Assembly: GCF_004570345.1 (NCBI RefSeq)
Contig: NZ_SPQM01000041.1
Location: 1 to 34,751, forward strand
DNA: 34,751 nt
Direction of reading: 5' to 3'
DNA from: Blastococcus sp. CT_GayMR20
GTDB lineage: Bacteria; Actinomycetota; Actinomycetes; Mycobacteriales; Geodermatophilaceae
The notes beneath the pieces are model-generated. The model worked only from the letters and a program-made list of their open reading frames with translations, did not search any database and was not told the DNA's origin. Below, piece by piece: positions 17,914-29,182 of this stretch (positions within the stretch are counted from its first letter, which is position 1; every line of letters starts with the position of its first letter). Made by a program: the position numbers and the translations under genes.

Positions 17914-18148
17914 GAACAACGTCATCGTGCGCCCGCCGAGTCAGTAGGCCCCTGGCCTCGACCAACCCGGCCACGCCTGTCGCGGGGCGTCGGGAACGGG
18001 CACGTTCACGGGGCCGGTTCACGGGGCAACTCGCACGCCGGATGCCTGGGGAGGACACCTCGTCTGCAATGGCGGCCGATCCGCTCAGCTTGGAGGCGAC
18101 CCTGCTCGACGCCTCGGGGCTCCGCCGTCACCGCCTGGAGGCCAGCCC

Positions 18149-18175
18149 TTGGGGCCGTGGTCCTGCAGGTAGACT
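18149..18175 (+). promoter_or_regulatory. Candidate promoter of the thiamin operon
   Basis: TTGGGG (18149-18154), 15-nt spacer, TAGACT (18170-18175). The predicted transcript start (about 18182) lies just before the TPP riboswitch. The spacer is a little short for a sigma-70 type promoter. Confidence 0.4.
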
Positions 18176-18188
18176 GGCGGGGCCATGT

Positions 18189-18276
18189 GCGGGAGCTCGG
18201 AGTCACCGGGCTGAGAGGGCGGCTGAACGTGCCGCCGACCGCTTGAACCTGACCGGGTAATGCCGGCGTAGGGAGC
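18189..18276 (+). ncRNA. TPP riboswitch (THI element)
   Basis: The conserved pieces appear in order: GGGAGC (P1/P2 side), the pyrimidine-sensing CTGAGAGG at about 18210, a variable GC-rich P3 stem (GGCGGC/GCCGCC), then TTGAACCTGACCGGGTAAT and GCCGGCGTAGGGAG at 18243-18275. It ends 4 nt before the cytX start codon, so control by masking the ribosome site (AGGGAG is part of the aptamer) is likely; no separate terminator hairpin is seen. Confidence 0.95.
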
Positions 18277-18280
18277 GATC

Positions 18281-19630
18281 ATGAGCACGTCCGGCGCGGC
18301 GCGTCCCACCCCGTCCTCAGCGGACGCCCCGATCACCCTGTCCGAGCCGCCGCCGCGGACCCTCGGCCTGCGGGACACCGCGGGATTGTGGGGCAACCTG
18401 GGCATCAGCCTGCTGCTGCCGGTCGCGGCCACCTACGTGGTGCTCGCCGACCGGCCGCTGTCGGCGACGATCGGCGCGATCGTCGTGGGTGCGGTGATCG
18501 GCTCGGTGCTGCTGGGGCTGGGCGCGGCGGCCGGGGCCCGGGAGGGCGTCCCGGCGATGGTGCTGATGCGCGGCCTGCTGGGCCGGCGGACGTCGTACCT
18601 GCCCACCGCCCTCAACCTCGTGCAATGCGTGGGGTGGGCGGCGTTCGAGGTGTGGATCATCGCGGAGGCCGCCTCGCGGGCACTCGGCGCGCCCCGCTGG
18701 CCCTTCGTGTTGGCCGCCGGGGCGCTGGCGACGCTGATGGCGCTACGCCCATTGGGAGCGGTGCGGGTGCTGGCGCGCTACGCCGTGTGGGCGGCACTCG
18801 CGGCACTGGTCTACCTCTTCGTCGAAGTGTTGTCCCGACCGCTGCCCCCGGTCACCGAGGGCGGGGCGGCGTCGTTCTGGACGGCGGCCGACATCGTGAT
18901 CGCGCTGCCGGTCTCCTGGTTCCCGCTGGCGGCGGACTACACCCGGCACGTACGCCGGGGACGGGACGCGTTCATCGGCGCCGCCGCCGGCTACGGCGCC
19001 GCCGCCATCGCCCTGTTCACCCTCGGTGCGCTGGCGCTGGTCGCCTACGGCCGGGCCGGCCTCGACGTCGTCGACGCGCTGCTGGCCGTGCCGCTCGGGC
19101 TGCTCGCCGTCCTGGTGCTGCTGGTCGTGGAGGTGGACGAGGCCTTCGCCAACCTCTACTCCACCGCGGTCTCAGCGCAGAACATCGTGGGCCGCCTCGA
19201 CCGCCGGGTCCTGGCCGGCATCGTGGGGGTGCTCGCCACCGCCCTGGCGCTCGCGGTCGACCTGGTCGCCTACGAGCCCTTCCTCTTCCTGATCGGCGCA
19301 GTGTTCGTCCCCCTCGTCGGCGTCTTCATCGTCGCCTACTGGCTGCTGCCGCGGGGCGCGTGGGACGTGTCGGACACCGCCCCGGCGCGGCCCCTGCTCC
19401 TGGTGGCCTGGGCGGCCGGTTTCCTGGCCTACCAGCTGACCCTGCCGACGTTCTTCGCCGGGCCGGGCGCGGGCTGGACGGCCTGGTGGGCGGCCCGACA
19501 GGCCGATCTGGGTATCGACCCGGCCAACGGCTGGTCGGCGTCGTTGGTCAGCCTGGCCGTCGCCGCCGGCCTCGCCGCCCTGCTCTCCCTCCCCGACGTG
19601 GTTCGGGCCCGGCGGGCCGTGGTCCGGTGA
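18281..19630 (+). CDS. cytX: NCS1-family permease, CytX-like hydroxymethylpyrimidine transporter
   Basis: A 449-residue membrane protein with about 12 hydrophobic segments, of the cytosine/purine/uracil/thiamin/allantoin (NCS1) permease family. The N-terminus carries TLGLRDTAGLWGNLGISLLLP and the MRGLLGRRTSYLPTALNLVQ loop with WAAFEVW, both typical; ADYTRHVR is another family block. Members placed behind TPP riboswitches with thiamin genes are assigned as CytX, importers of the pyrimidine precursor HMP. Here it is the first gene after the riboswitch, starting with ATG at 18281 and overlapping thiE (GTGA). The operon lacks thiC, so import or salvage of HMP fits well. Substrate specificity is from context, not from the sequence. 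Confidence 0.9.
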   Translation: MSTSGAARPTPSSADAPITLSEPPPRTLGLRDTAGLWGNLGISLLLPVAATYVVLADRPLSATIGAIVVGAVIGSVLLGLGAAAGAREGVPAMVLMRGLLGRRTSYLPTALNLVQCVGWAAFEVWIIAEAASRALGAPRWPFVLAAGALATLMALRPLGAVRVLARYAVWAALAALVYLFVEVLSRPLPPVTEGGAASFWTAADIVIALPVSWFPLAADYTRHVRRGRDAFIGAAAGYGAAAIALFTLGALALVAYGRAGLDVVDALLAVPLGLLAVLVLLVVEVDEAFANLYSTAVSAQNIVGRLDRRVLAGIVGVLATALALAVDLVAYEPFLFLIGAVFVPLVGVFIVAYWLLPRGAWDVSDTAPARPLLLVAWAAGFLAYQLTLPTFFAGPGAGWTAWWAARQADLGIDPANGWSASLVSLAVAAGLAALLSLPDVVRARRAVVR

Positions 19631-20249
19631 GAGCCGTGATCGGCCGGCTGCACGTCCTCACCGACCCGCGGGGCGGGCAGCTCGCCCTCGACGCCGTCGT
19701 CGCCGCGGTCACCGCCGGCGCACCGGTGGTGCAGATCCGGCAGAAGGACTGCACCGACCGCGCGCTGTACGACTTCGCCGCCGCCGTGACCGCGATCTGC
19801 GCAGGCTCGGGGGCCACCTGCATCGTCAACGACCGCGTCGACGTGGCCCTCGCCGTGGGGGCCACCGGTACCCATTTGGGCGCCAACGATCTGCCGGTCG
19901 CCGCCGTCCGTCGGGTGGCGGGCCCGGGACACGTGATCGGCGGGACGGCGCGCAACCCGCAGCAGGCCCGCGATCTGGTGACGGCGGGCGCGGACTACAT
20001 CGGTGTGGGACCCGCCTACGCCACGACGACCAAGTCCGGGCTGCCGGAGCCGATCGGCCCGGCCGGGGTCGGAGCCGTGGCCGGCGCGGTCGACGTGCCG
20101 GTCATCGCCATCAGCGGGGTGACCGCCGAACGCGTTCCCGAGCTACTCGCGGCCGGCGCCTGGGGAGTGGCAGTGGTCTCGGCGGTGTCCGGCGCAGCGG
20201 ACCCGGCCGCTGCCACCCGCCGGTTCCTCTCCCAACTTGGCGGTGCCCG

Positions 20250-20253
<4 letters not shown>
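19627..20253 (+). CDS. thiE: Thiamin-phosphate synthase ThiE
   Basis: A TIM-barrel enzyme of 208 residues that joins HMP-pyrophosphate and thiazole phosphate to form thiamin phosphate. Diagnostic segments: LHVLTDPRGGQ, VVQIRQKD (pyrimidine-binding QxRxK), CIVNDRVDVALAVGATGTHLG (metal and substrate binding), IGGTARNPQQA and the phosphate loop GVGPAYATTTKSG, with IAISGVT near the end. All expected catalytic motifs are present. Start GTG at 19627 overlaps the cytX stop (GTGA); an internal GTG at 19636 is possible. The end overlaps thiO by 4 bases. A second ThiE-like gene lies further down the same operon but lacks several motifs, so this copy is taken as the synthase. Confidence 0.93.
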
Positions 20254-22963
<2,710 letters not shown>

Positions 22964-22967
<4 letters not shown>

Positions 22968-23848
22968 CCCCGCCCGTGGCGCTCACCATCGCCGGCTCGG
23001 ACTCCAGCGGCGGCGCCGGCATCCAGGCCGACCTGAAGACCTTCGCCGCGCTCGGCGTCTTCGGCACCTCGGCGATCACGGCAGTCACCGCACAGAACAC
23101 CGTGGGCGTCCACGGCATCCACCCGGTGCCCGCCGAATTCGTCGTCGCCCAGGTCCAGGCGGTCGTCGATGACCTCCCGGTCGCATCGGTGAAGACCGGC
23201 ATGCTCGCCACCGCCGAGACCGTGCAGGCCGTCGCTGACCTCGCCGCCGCCGGCCGGTTGCCCAGGCTCGTCGTCGATCCGGTGATGGTCGCCTCCAGCG
23301 GTGACCGGCTGCTCGAACCCCAGGCCGAGCAGCTCTACCTGACGGCCCTGCTGCCGCATGCGACCGTGTTCACCCCCAATCTCCGCGAGGCCGAACTCCT
23401 GCTCGGCGCCCGCATCCGCACCCTGAACGAACAGCGGGAAGCGGCCCGTACGCTCGGCGCGCTCGGCCCGGCCACCGTGGTGGTCAAGGGCGGCCATGCG
23501 GTCACCGATACGGCCGACGAGACAGTCGATGTTGCGTGGGACGGCGAGCGGGTCTACGAGCTGCGGGGGCCCAGGATCGACACCCCGAACAATCACGGCA
23601 CCGGCTGCACCTTTGCCTCCGCCACCGCAGCGGGCCTGGCTACGGCCCAGGGGGTGCGCGAGGCGATCGAAGGTGCGAAGGCTTTCGTCACCCAGGCGAT
23701 CGCTCTCGGCGCCGCCTGGCGACTGGGCCATGGCCACGGGCCCCTCAACCACCTGGGCCCCGCACCGACCACCGCAGCCCACGATAGGGAGGTTGACGCT
23801 CAGCAGTGCCAGGTCGGTCCCTGCCCGGTACCCGACGCTCGCCTATGA
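22964..23848 (+). CDS. thiD: HMP / HMP-phosphate kinase ThiD
   Basis: A 294-residue ribokinase-fold kinase that phosphorylates HMP and HMP-phosphate, and so can salvage imported HMP. It begins [21 protein letters not shown], has [58 protein letters not shown] and VVVKGGHA, and carries the anion-hole and catalytic motif [12 protein letters not shown] near residue 210. The family usually ends near GHGPLNHL; here about 30 extra, low-complexity residues follow. It is the last gene of the operon, and a hairpin follows 33 nt downstream. Together with CytX it supplies HMP pyrophosphate for ThiE. Confidence 0.95.
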
Positions 23849-23880
23849 AAGACCCTGCGTCGACCACGGCCCTGGGAACC

Positions 23881-23901
23881 TGTGCGGGTCCGGCCCGCAC
23901 A
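23881..23901 (+). terminator. Hairpin after the thiamin operon
   Basis: Perfect 8-bp inverted repeat TGTGCGGG / CCCGCACA with a 5-nt loop, 33 nt after the thiD stop. No U-tract. Confidence 0.5.
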
Positions 23902-23954
23902 TCACCGTTGCCGGTCGCCGTATCCCGGCCGAGACGGACGGGGCCCGGCCTCCG

Positions 23955-24108
23955 CCCGGACGAACCCACCAGGAATCCCGGCCTGCAGCTCCTCCAGGCC
24001 AGCCGCCCAGTCCGGCACCTTGGCCACCAGGCCCTCCCCCTCACATCCAGAAGCGCTGGGCAGCCCTGGGCCGATCCCGCAGCGACACACCCGAGCGAGG
24101 TGCAGCGC
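23955..24108 (-). mobile_element. Decayed 5'-end fragment of an IS701-type element
   Basis: The minus strand encodes GLVAKVPDWAAGLEELQAG and GFVRAEAG, matching the transposase N-terminus of the element at 5415-6812 (GLVAEVQDWAAGLEEVHAR). The similarity goes on through the upstream non-coding part (compare GCCGATCCCGCAGCGACAC with GCCGATCCCGGCAGCGACAC) to near the right IR, where GGTGCAG stands in place of TGCCGTTGCAG. Nothing of the remaining transposase (over 350 residues) is left. A relic of a related insertion, inserted or recombined directly after the thiamin operon. Confidence 0.75.
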
Positions 24109-24164
24109 TAGGGGAGGAATACTTGCCGGCCGGGGTGGGAACGCAGTTGTGTGACACTGGGTCA

Positions 24165-24170
24165 TACAAT
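24165..24170 (+). promoter_or_regulatory. Candidate -10 box TACAAT for the YflT-like gene
   Basis: TACAAT in an otherwise GC-rich region, 45 nt before the start codon at 24215. Directly upstream lies TGAC-ACTGG-GTCA (24152-24164), an imperfect palindrome that could be an operator. No good -35 at standard spacing. Confidence 0.35.
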
Positions 24171-24214
24171 GGTGCAACCCAAGTCGATACGGAGGCGATA
24201 GGAGGGAAACATCG

Positions 24215-24742
24215 ATGACAGACAGCGGCTACAGCCCCACCGGCGAGTGGGGGCGACACGCGACTGGCGGTCAGGTCGTGATCGGGTCATATCCCAACTA
24301 CACCGACGCGGAACGGGCGGTCGACTACCTTTCTGACCACGGCTTTCCGGTAGAGCGAACGGCTATCGTCGGGCGTGGTCTCACTAGCTATGAACAGGTT
24401 ACCGGTCGCATGACCATTGGCCGGGCGGCGGGTAGCTCGGCACTGAGCGGTGCGATCATCGGGGCATTGTTCGGGTGGCTGTTCGGACTCTTCGACTGGA
24501 TCAACCCGCTGGTCACGGGCGTGCTGCTAGCCCTGTATGGGCTGGTGTTTGGCGCCATTCTCGGTGCTGTGCTGGGCGCACTGACGCACGCACTGACCCG
24601 CGGGCGCCGGGACTTTTCCTCCATGCCAGGATTGCGGGCAGACAGCTACGATGTGCTTGTCGATGTGCATGTTGCTCAGCAGGCGATGCAGCTGCTCGAG
24701 CGTCCGGGCGCGCCCGGACGTGGCCTGGGCGTCAGGAAATGA
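24215..24742 (+). CDS. YflT-like general stress protein with transmembrane segments
   Basis: A 175-residue protein. Residues about 20-60 (VVIGSYPNYTDAERAVDYLSDHGFPVERTAIVG) match the heat-induced stress protein YflT/GSP17M N-terminal domain. Two hydrophobic Gly/Ala-rich segments follow (about 73-93 and 98-124), then a cytoplasmic tail with the sequence YDVLVDVHVAQQAMQLL, as in the actinobacterial members that are often loosely annotated as general stress protein or magnesium transporter. Biochemical function is unknown. Start ATG at 24215 has AGGAGG nine bases upstream. It is followed, after 273 bp, by the DUF2267 copy 2 on the same strand. Codon use is slightly less GC-rich than in the neighbouring thiamin genes. 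Confidence 0.85.
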   Translation: MTDSGYSPTGEWGRHATGGQVVIGSYPNYTDAERAVDYLSDHGFPVERTAIVGRGLTSYEQVTGRMTIGRAAGSSALSGAIIGALFGWLFGLFDWINPLVTGVLLALYGLVFGAILGAVLGALTHALTRGRRDFSSMPGLRADSYDVLVDVHVAQQAMQLLERPGAPGRGLGVRK

Positions 24743-25015
24743 ATGTCGCGTAGGCCACCCCAATCGCGGGAAAGGGCGCTTACCCATCCGCGGGCAGAGG
24801 GTCGACCAGCATCGTCACCTCGCGGGCACTAGAAGGACCAGTTCAACCGTGCAAGTTGCGCTTTCTGCGCGCGGTCAGGCCTAGTGCTGTAAAGGCGCCC
24901 CGGCTGATCAAAAGCGTCTCGGTACCCGCGATCCACGGTTGAGGATGCAGGGAGGTTCGCAGGCTCCCGCCCAGCAACCTTGACCCGAAGCCAACTGACA
25001 CCACGAGGAGGCTTG

Positions 25016-25402
25016 ATGAAGGCGCACGAGTTTTACGCCAAGGTTCGTGAACGCGGCGGCTACGACGACGCCGCCGAGGCCCAGCGGGTCACCGCCGCCA
25101 CCCTGGCGCTGCTGGGTCAGCGGCTCGTCGGCGGTGAGGCCAAGGACCTCGCCGCGCAACTTCCCCCTGAGCTACAGCCACCTTTGCTTGACGCCGATGG
25201 ACCGGCCGAACGCTTCGGCGTCACGGAGTTCCTCTCGCGAGCCGCGGAAGCGCTCGGGACCTCCGAGGAGGCCGCCAAGTGGGATGTCAGCGCTGTGTTG
25301 ACGACGGTTGGCGAGGCAGTGACCGGCGGCCAGCTCAACCAGATTCTGACCCAGCTGCAGCCCGGCTACGCCGAGCTGTTCGGTAAGCCAGATCTCGCCT
25401 GA
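25016..25402 (+). CDS. DUF2267 protein, copy 2
   Basis: A 128-residue paralogue of the protein at 10593-10976: MKAHEFYAKVRERGGYDD, LLGQRLVGGEAKDLAAQLPP, FGVTEFLSRAAEALG, AVLTTVGEAVTGGQLNQILT and QPGYAELFGKPDLA all match in order, including the shared C-terminal LFGKxDLA. Start ATG at 25016-25018 follows AGGAGG with a 4-nt spacer; a start at 24980 has no ribosome site. Soluble, helical, function unknown. It is monocistronic with a strong terminator behind it, unlike copy 1, which is embedded between glutaredoxin-like and dps genes. Confidence 0.9.
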   Translation: MKAHEFYAKVRERGGYDDAAEAQRVTAATLALLGQRLVGGEAKDLAAQLPPELQPPLLDADGPAERFGVTEFLSRAAEALGTSEEAAKWDVSAVLTTVGEAVTGGQLNQILTQLQPGYAELFGKPDLA

Positions 25403-25416
25403 CCCGTGGCCCAGCG

Positions 25417-25450
25417 GGCCGCCGGCGGGCTGACGAGCCCGTCGGCGGCC
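25417..25450 (+). terminator. Terminator hairpin after DUF2267 copy 2
   Basis: A 15-bp inverted repeat with one mismatch (GGCCGCCGGCGGGCT / AGCCCGTCGGCGGCC) around a 4-nt loop, 15 nt after the stop codon. Confidence 0.7.
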
Positions 25451-26160
25451 TGCGCTCGCTCGACGCTTCTACACCAGTCACCCTGCTCACCACTCGGTAG
25501 CCGGGTATCACCGAACCGGGTCGGCCACGGCTTGACCATGGCGTGTACCCAGCCGGGTCGAGCACGGCGAACATCGGTCCGGTGCTGTAGGCAGAGCCCC
25601 CAGCACCTCCACCGGCACGTCCCTCCGGCCTGGTGATACTGGTGTCGGCTATCAGCAGTCTGGCGCCGTGCCGACTAGCTGCGTCGTGCGTCACGGCGGT
25701 CCAGCATCGCGGCTGTGGTGACCGCACCCAGCTTGCCCGTTACGTAGAATTCCCGGCGCGGTAGCTGGCGGTGGCCAGGGTCACGACAAACCGGCAAACC
25801 GCCGATAGAGAACTCGTGGAGCGGAATCTCGCGCAAACGAGCTCGGCAGCTGCCTCACGGGCGAGACACCGTGCCCCCGAGCCCCATGACGTCGATGAGC
25901 TAACCGACACCGTGGCGATCTCCCCGCTCTGCCTGGCATACGGTCAACACGCCGCCAGGACGGCGGGCCTGCCCGAGTTGTGGCCAGCGACCAGACCCCG
26001 CGCGGTTCCCATCGGGCACGATGCACCCGTAGCGAAGCTCGACGCCGATGCCGGCGCCCCTGACCAGCCGACGGCCGCCGGTCGCCTTGTGCACCTGCTC
26101 GCCGGTCGGCTGCGCCGCTGGCAGCGGTCGGCCTGACCATCGGCGGCGTCCGCAGATCCG
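25451..26160. other. Long stretch without a recognisable gene
   Basis: About 710 bp between the DUF2267 terminator and the zinc-ribbon gene. Several open frames exist on both strands, but none has a ribosome site together with protein-like composition or a family motif. A short stretch on the minus strand near 25680-25760 (FYVTGKLGAVTTAAMLD) looks protein-like and may be the end of a lost gene; I could not identify it. Confidence 0.4.
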
Positions 26161-26511
26161 TCACGAGTGTTCGGGGCGCCAGACGATCGTCACCCGGGCC
26201 ACGCGGTCCACTCCGGCGGCGATCGCGATGGCCGCAGCTCCACGGCGCATCGCGTCGCAGGCGATCTCCGATGCCTCGCGCTGGTCGTCTACGACAAGCC
26301 GCTCCACACGCGCGGCTTCTTCGGCGCTCACGGTTCCGCTCGCGGGTGGAAACGTCCTCACCAACTGGCAGATAGTGAGGCGGCAACCCGTGGGGCAGTC
26401 GAACTCGATGGGATCCACGAACTGACCGGCGTCTCTCCAGCCCACCGCCGCACGGTCCCCGCAGCGCGGACACAGCTCCCAGGTGATCCACTCGCTCTCG
26501 GTCAACGCCAC
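26161..26511 (-). CDS. Small Cys-rich (zinc-ribbon-like) protein
   Basis: A 116-residue protein from a GTG at 26509-26511 with AGGGGG just upstream. Cysteines C14/C17 (CPRCGD), C39 and C43 (CPTGC) and C48 suggest a bound metal or redox-active disulfides. A downstream helical region (SAEEAARVERLVVDDQREASE) and a VTIVWRPEHS tail follow. No family recognised. It lies head-to-head with the second SpoIIE phosphatase gene, so the 366-bp gap between them may be a shared control region. A longer start at 26571 would add a basic segment without a ribosome site. Confidence 0.6.
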   Translation of the reverse strand: MALTESEWITWELCPRCGDRAAVGWRDAGQFVDPIEFDCPTGCRLTICQLVRTFPPASGTVSAEEAARVERLVVDDQREASEIACDAMRRGAAAIAIAAGVDRVARVTIVWRPEHS

Positions 26512-26877
26512 CCCACCCCCTGTGGCCCGGCTCTTCGGCTTTCGTCCCACCCCTCGAGCCGAGTCGAACACGTTGAGTGGTCACTCGATCGGCGGACCTC
26601 GGAGCAGCGTGTCACCGTTGGACAGTGCCGGTGGGCCCCGGCGCCCCGTTGGGGAGGCTCCCGCCCGCCAGGCTCCTCGAGCAGAAACAGCTCGGTTCGG
26701 GCGAACGGTCGCAGAAAACTGGGACGCTTCATACACCCGACGACGCGGGGCCGCAGACTAAGGCCGTCCGGTCGGGTAGCCTGCTGACCGGCGCGACGCT
26801 CCTCAACCCGGCCTGCAGCCGGCGCGCTTGGGTCACCGACCGGTCACCCCTTCGCGGTGGACCTGGTAGGAGAACGC
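26512..26877. other. Divergent intergenic region
   Basis: No gene recognised between the Cys-rich protein and the SpoIIE phosphatase. It holds only the AGGAG ribosome site of the latter (26869-26873) and a possible -10 TAGCCT at 26777. Confidence 0.35.
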
Positions 26878-28197
26878 GTGCCGGACGAGTGGAACCACCG
26901 CGGCGCGCTGTCCGCACCAGGAACGGGGGCCGGCCGAGGATTCGCCGACGCAGAAGGACGATCCCGGACGGAGAGCCTCGGCGAGCGACTACTAGGGTCA
27001 CTTCTCGACCGGGCCCACCTCATGCCGGCCCGTCTAGTCGGGCCGCTCGTGGCACAAGAGATTGCCTCTGTCGGCGGCACCGACGTCAGGATCTGGCTGC
27101 AGGACTATGACCAGCGGACTCTACAGCCCCTCACCGGACGTGGCCTGACGGGCGTAGCCACCCCGATCGCCGGAAGCTGGCCGGGCCGCGCCTTCACCTC
27201 CGACGCTCGCATCGAGCAGCAGCTTCCCGACGGGTCGGTACGGCTGTACCTGCCGATGCTGGACGGCTCCGATCGAGTCGGGGTCCTGGCCTTCACGCTT
27301 CCAGGGGTGGACGACAATGACCGGCGTCTCGCGCAGCGCGTGGCCGGCCTGACCGCTGACCTCATCGTCACGAAGTCCCTGTACACCGGCACGTTCGCCC
27401 GGGTCCGCACGGCCGCCCCGATGAGCCTTTCGGCCCACCTACAGTGGCAGACGCTGCCTCCGCTGGTAATGACCACCCCGGACGTCGCTCTCGCCGGCAT
27501 CCTCGAACCCGCCTATGACGTGGGTGGGGACAGCTTCGATTACGCGCTGGACGACCACGTGCTGCACCTCGCGGTTTTCGACGCCATGGGCCACGGTCTG
27601 GAGGCGGCCACCATGGCCACCATCGTGGTTGCTGCGTACCGGCACGGTCGGCGGTCCGACGCCTCGCTGCCGGACCTGTACGTACACATGGACGACGTGC
27701 TGGGCACGACCTATCCGGGGCGCTTCGCTACCGCGCAGGTTGGCCGGCTGGACACCGTCACCGGCGTTCTTAGCTGGGTGAACGCCGGTCACCCCGCGGC
27801 ATTGTGGGTCCGAGCGGACGGAGGCGTCTCCGAGTTGACCGGCGCCATCACCCGGCCCGTGGGCTTCGGCGGCGCGGCGCCGACGGTGCAGACCGTGCAA
27901 CTGGCGCCGGGAGACCGGGTGCTGCTCTTCACCGATGGCGTCGTCGAGGAAAGGCTGGAGGACGGGCTGCAGTTCGGCGAGGTCCGGCTGCGGGAGCTGG
28001 TCGAGCAGACCAGCGCCGAGCAATTGAGCGTGGCCGAGACCGTGCGGCTGCTCTCGCACACCCTGATGGCTGAGCGCGGCGGCCGGACCACCGATGACGC
28101 CTCGTTGCTGCTGGTGGAGTGGCGCGGCCCGCCGCGAGATGACGAGCTGGCCCGCGGGATCATCGGCGGACTGCCAGCCGGGGACATCGACAGCTGA
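26878..28197 (+). CDS. GAF-like/SpoIIE (RsbU-type) PP2C phosphatase, copy 2
   Basis: A 439-residue paralogue of the protein at 6895-8202, similar over its whole length: SLGERLLGSLLDRAHLMPARLVGPLVAQEI, DYDQRTLQPLTGRG and SVRLYLPMLDGSDRVGVLAF in the sensor half, and GGDSFDYALDDHVLHLAVFDAMGHGLEAATMAT, LSWVNAGHPAALWV and LFTDGVVEERLEDGLQFGEV in the PP2C half, with the metal-binding Asp residues conserved. The protein therefore should be an active phosphatase acting on an anti-anti-sigma factor. Start: GTG at 26878 with GTAGGAG five bases upstream. An anti-sigma kinase-like gene follows on the other strand (28679-29161). Confidence 0.93.
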   Translation: MPDEWNHRGALSAPGTGAGRGFADAEGRSRTESLGERLLGSLLDRAHLMPARLVGPLVAQEIASVGGTDVRIWLQDYDQRTLQPLTGRGLTGVATPIAGSWPGRAFTSDARIEQQLPDGSVRLYLPMLDGSDRVGVLAFTLPGVDDNDRRLAQRVAGLTADLIVTKSLYTGTFARVRTAAPMSLSAHLQWQTLPPLVMTTPDVALAGILEPAYDVGGDSFDYALDDHVLHLAVFDAMGHGLEAATMATIVVAAYRHGRRSDASLPDLYVHMDDVLGTTYPGRFATAQVGRLDTVTGVLSWVNAGHPAALWVRADGGVSELTGAITRPVGFGGAAPTVQTVQLAPGDRVLLFTDGVVEERLEDGLQFGEVRLRELVEQTSAEQLSVAETVRLLSHTLMAERGGRTTDDASLLLVEWRGPPRDDELARGIIGGLPAGDIDS

Positions 28198-28678
28198 CTG
28201 CTCTGACCGGACTGGCCGCTCATCTGATCGCCTCGGTTGCCCACACGTGCTTCTGGCTGGCTGCGGGGGGACCAGCCGTGAGCAGTTGGAGACGCCGGCG
28301 ATCATGCCCGTCCCAGACCGCGTCTGGTGATCCCTCCTGGGGGCGGGGCCGATGCTGGGCGCGGCGTTTCGGACGGCGCCTGCGCCGGGGGCCGTTCTTG
28401 GCTCCAACACCGACGGCATGACCGAGGGCGGGAAGACATCAACGAAGGAGTCGAACGCTCTGAGGCAACGCGACACCGCTTGTACAGGCGAACCCGAAGG
28501 CGGTTCTGGATGCCGTGCCCGTCACCGACCGCACCCTCACCGGGCTACGTGACGATCTGCTGTTGGGGTGTGCACAGGAGTGACTGCCCCAGGGACCGGA
28601 ACGAAGCGTGCGGCGCGTCGTCCTTCGCCGGTTCGGATGTGACTTGCCGAGCTCGACGAGGAGCACCCCGCGACCGGG
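28198..28678. other. Gap without a supported gene
   Basis: Region of 481 bp between two convergent genes. On the plus strand near 28459-28581 a short frame reads TPLVQANPKAVLDAV and PVTDRTLTGLRDDLLL, which looks protein-like but begins after a stop without any start signal. Probably the end of a lost gene; not identified. Confidence 0.35.
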
Positions 28679-29161
28679 TCACACGGCGCCGCCTGCACGG
28701 ATGCGCGCCCAGACGTGCTTGTGGTCGGGTTGCCTCCACCATCCGTGCGCCGCGCCCAGCCGGGCGACCAGGTACAGCCCGAGTCCGCCGTGAGCCGGAT
28801 CGCGGTCGACGGCTGGTGTGGGCACACGGTCGGCAACCGCGTCGGTGACATCGATCAGCCAACCATCGGCGGTCCTGGTGACGGCAGCTCGAACTGGAGC
28901 CCCGCCATGACGAAGACCGTTAGATGCCAGCTCCTCGAAAGCCAACAGCAACCGTTCGACGTCGTCCTCATCGGCGCCGGCCGGGGTCTGCCCCTGGAGC
29001 ACTGCCCGTTTGAGCTGGCGTCTGCCTGCCGTGACTTCGGCGGGCGTAGACGGCTCCCCCTCCCACACCACGACAGCCCCTGCTTCAGGCGACGGCGGCC
29101 GTAGCTCACTCCAAAGCTCATGGCTCACGTGTTGACTTTCCGTTCGCAGCTGCTGTTCCAC
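28679..29161 (-). CDS. RsbW-like anti-sigma factor / histidine-kinase-type ATPase
   Basis: A protein of up to 160 residues with a GHKL ATP-binding domain of the anti-sigma type: a helix ending in the N box FEELASNGLRHGG (N81), the G1 box IDVTDAVADRVP and the G2 box HGGLGLYLVARLGAAHGW (about 124-142). Such proteins bind a sigma factor or phosphorylate a STAS partner. No sigma factor, STAS protein or other partner gene is nearby; the only related partners in the window are the two SpoIIE phosphatases. The start is uncertain: GTG at 29161 has no ribosome site, and GTG at 29128 (VSHELWSEL) has GGAAAG seven bases upstream. Confidence 0.82.
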   Translation of the reverse strand: MEQQLRTESQHVSHELWSELRPPSPEAGAVVVWEGEPSTPAEVTAGRRQLKRAVLQGQTPAGADEDDVERLLLAFEELASNGLRHGGAPVRAAVTRTADGWLIDVTDAVADRVPTPAVDRDPAHGGLGLYLVARLGAAHGWWRQPDHKHVWARIRAGGAV

Positions 29162-29182
29162 AGCCGGCTAGGGGCGGGGTGC

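Noticed and set aside
25781..26584. A 267-codon minus-strand open frame
   Set aside because: Arg/Gly/Pro-rich translation, no motif, no ribosome site, and it overlaps the better supported Cys-rich gene in another frame.
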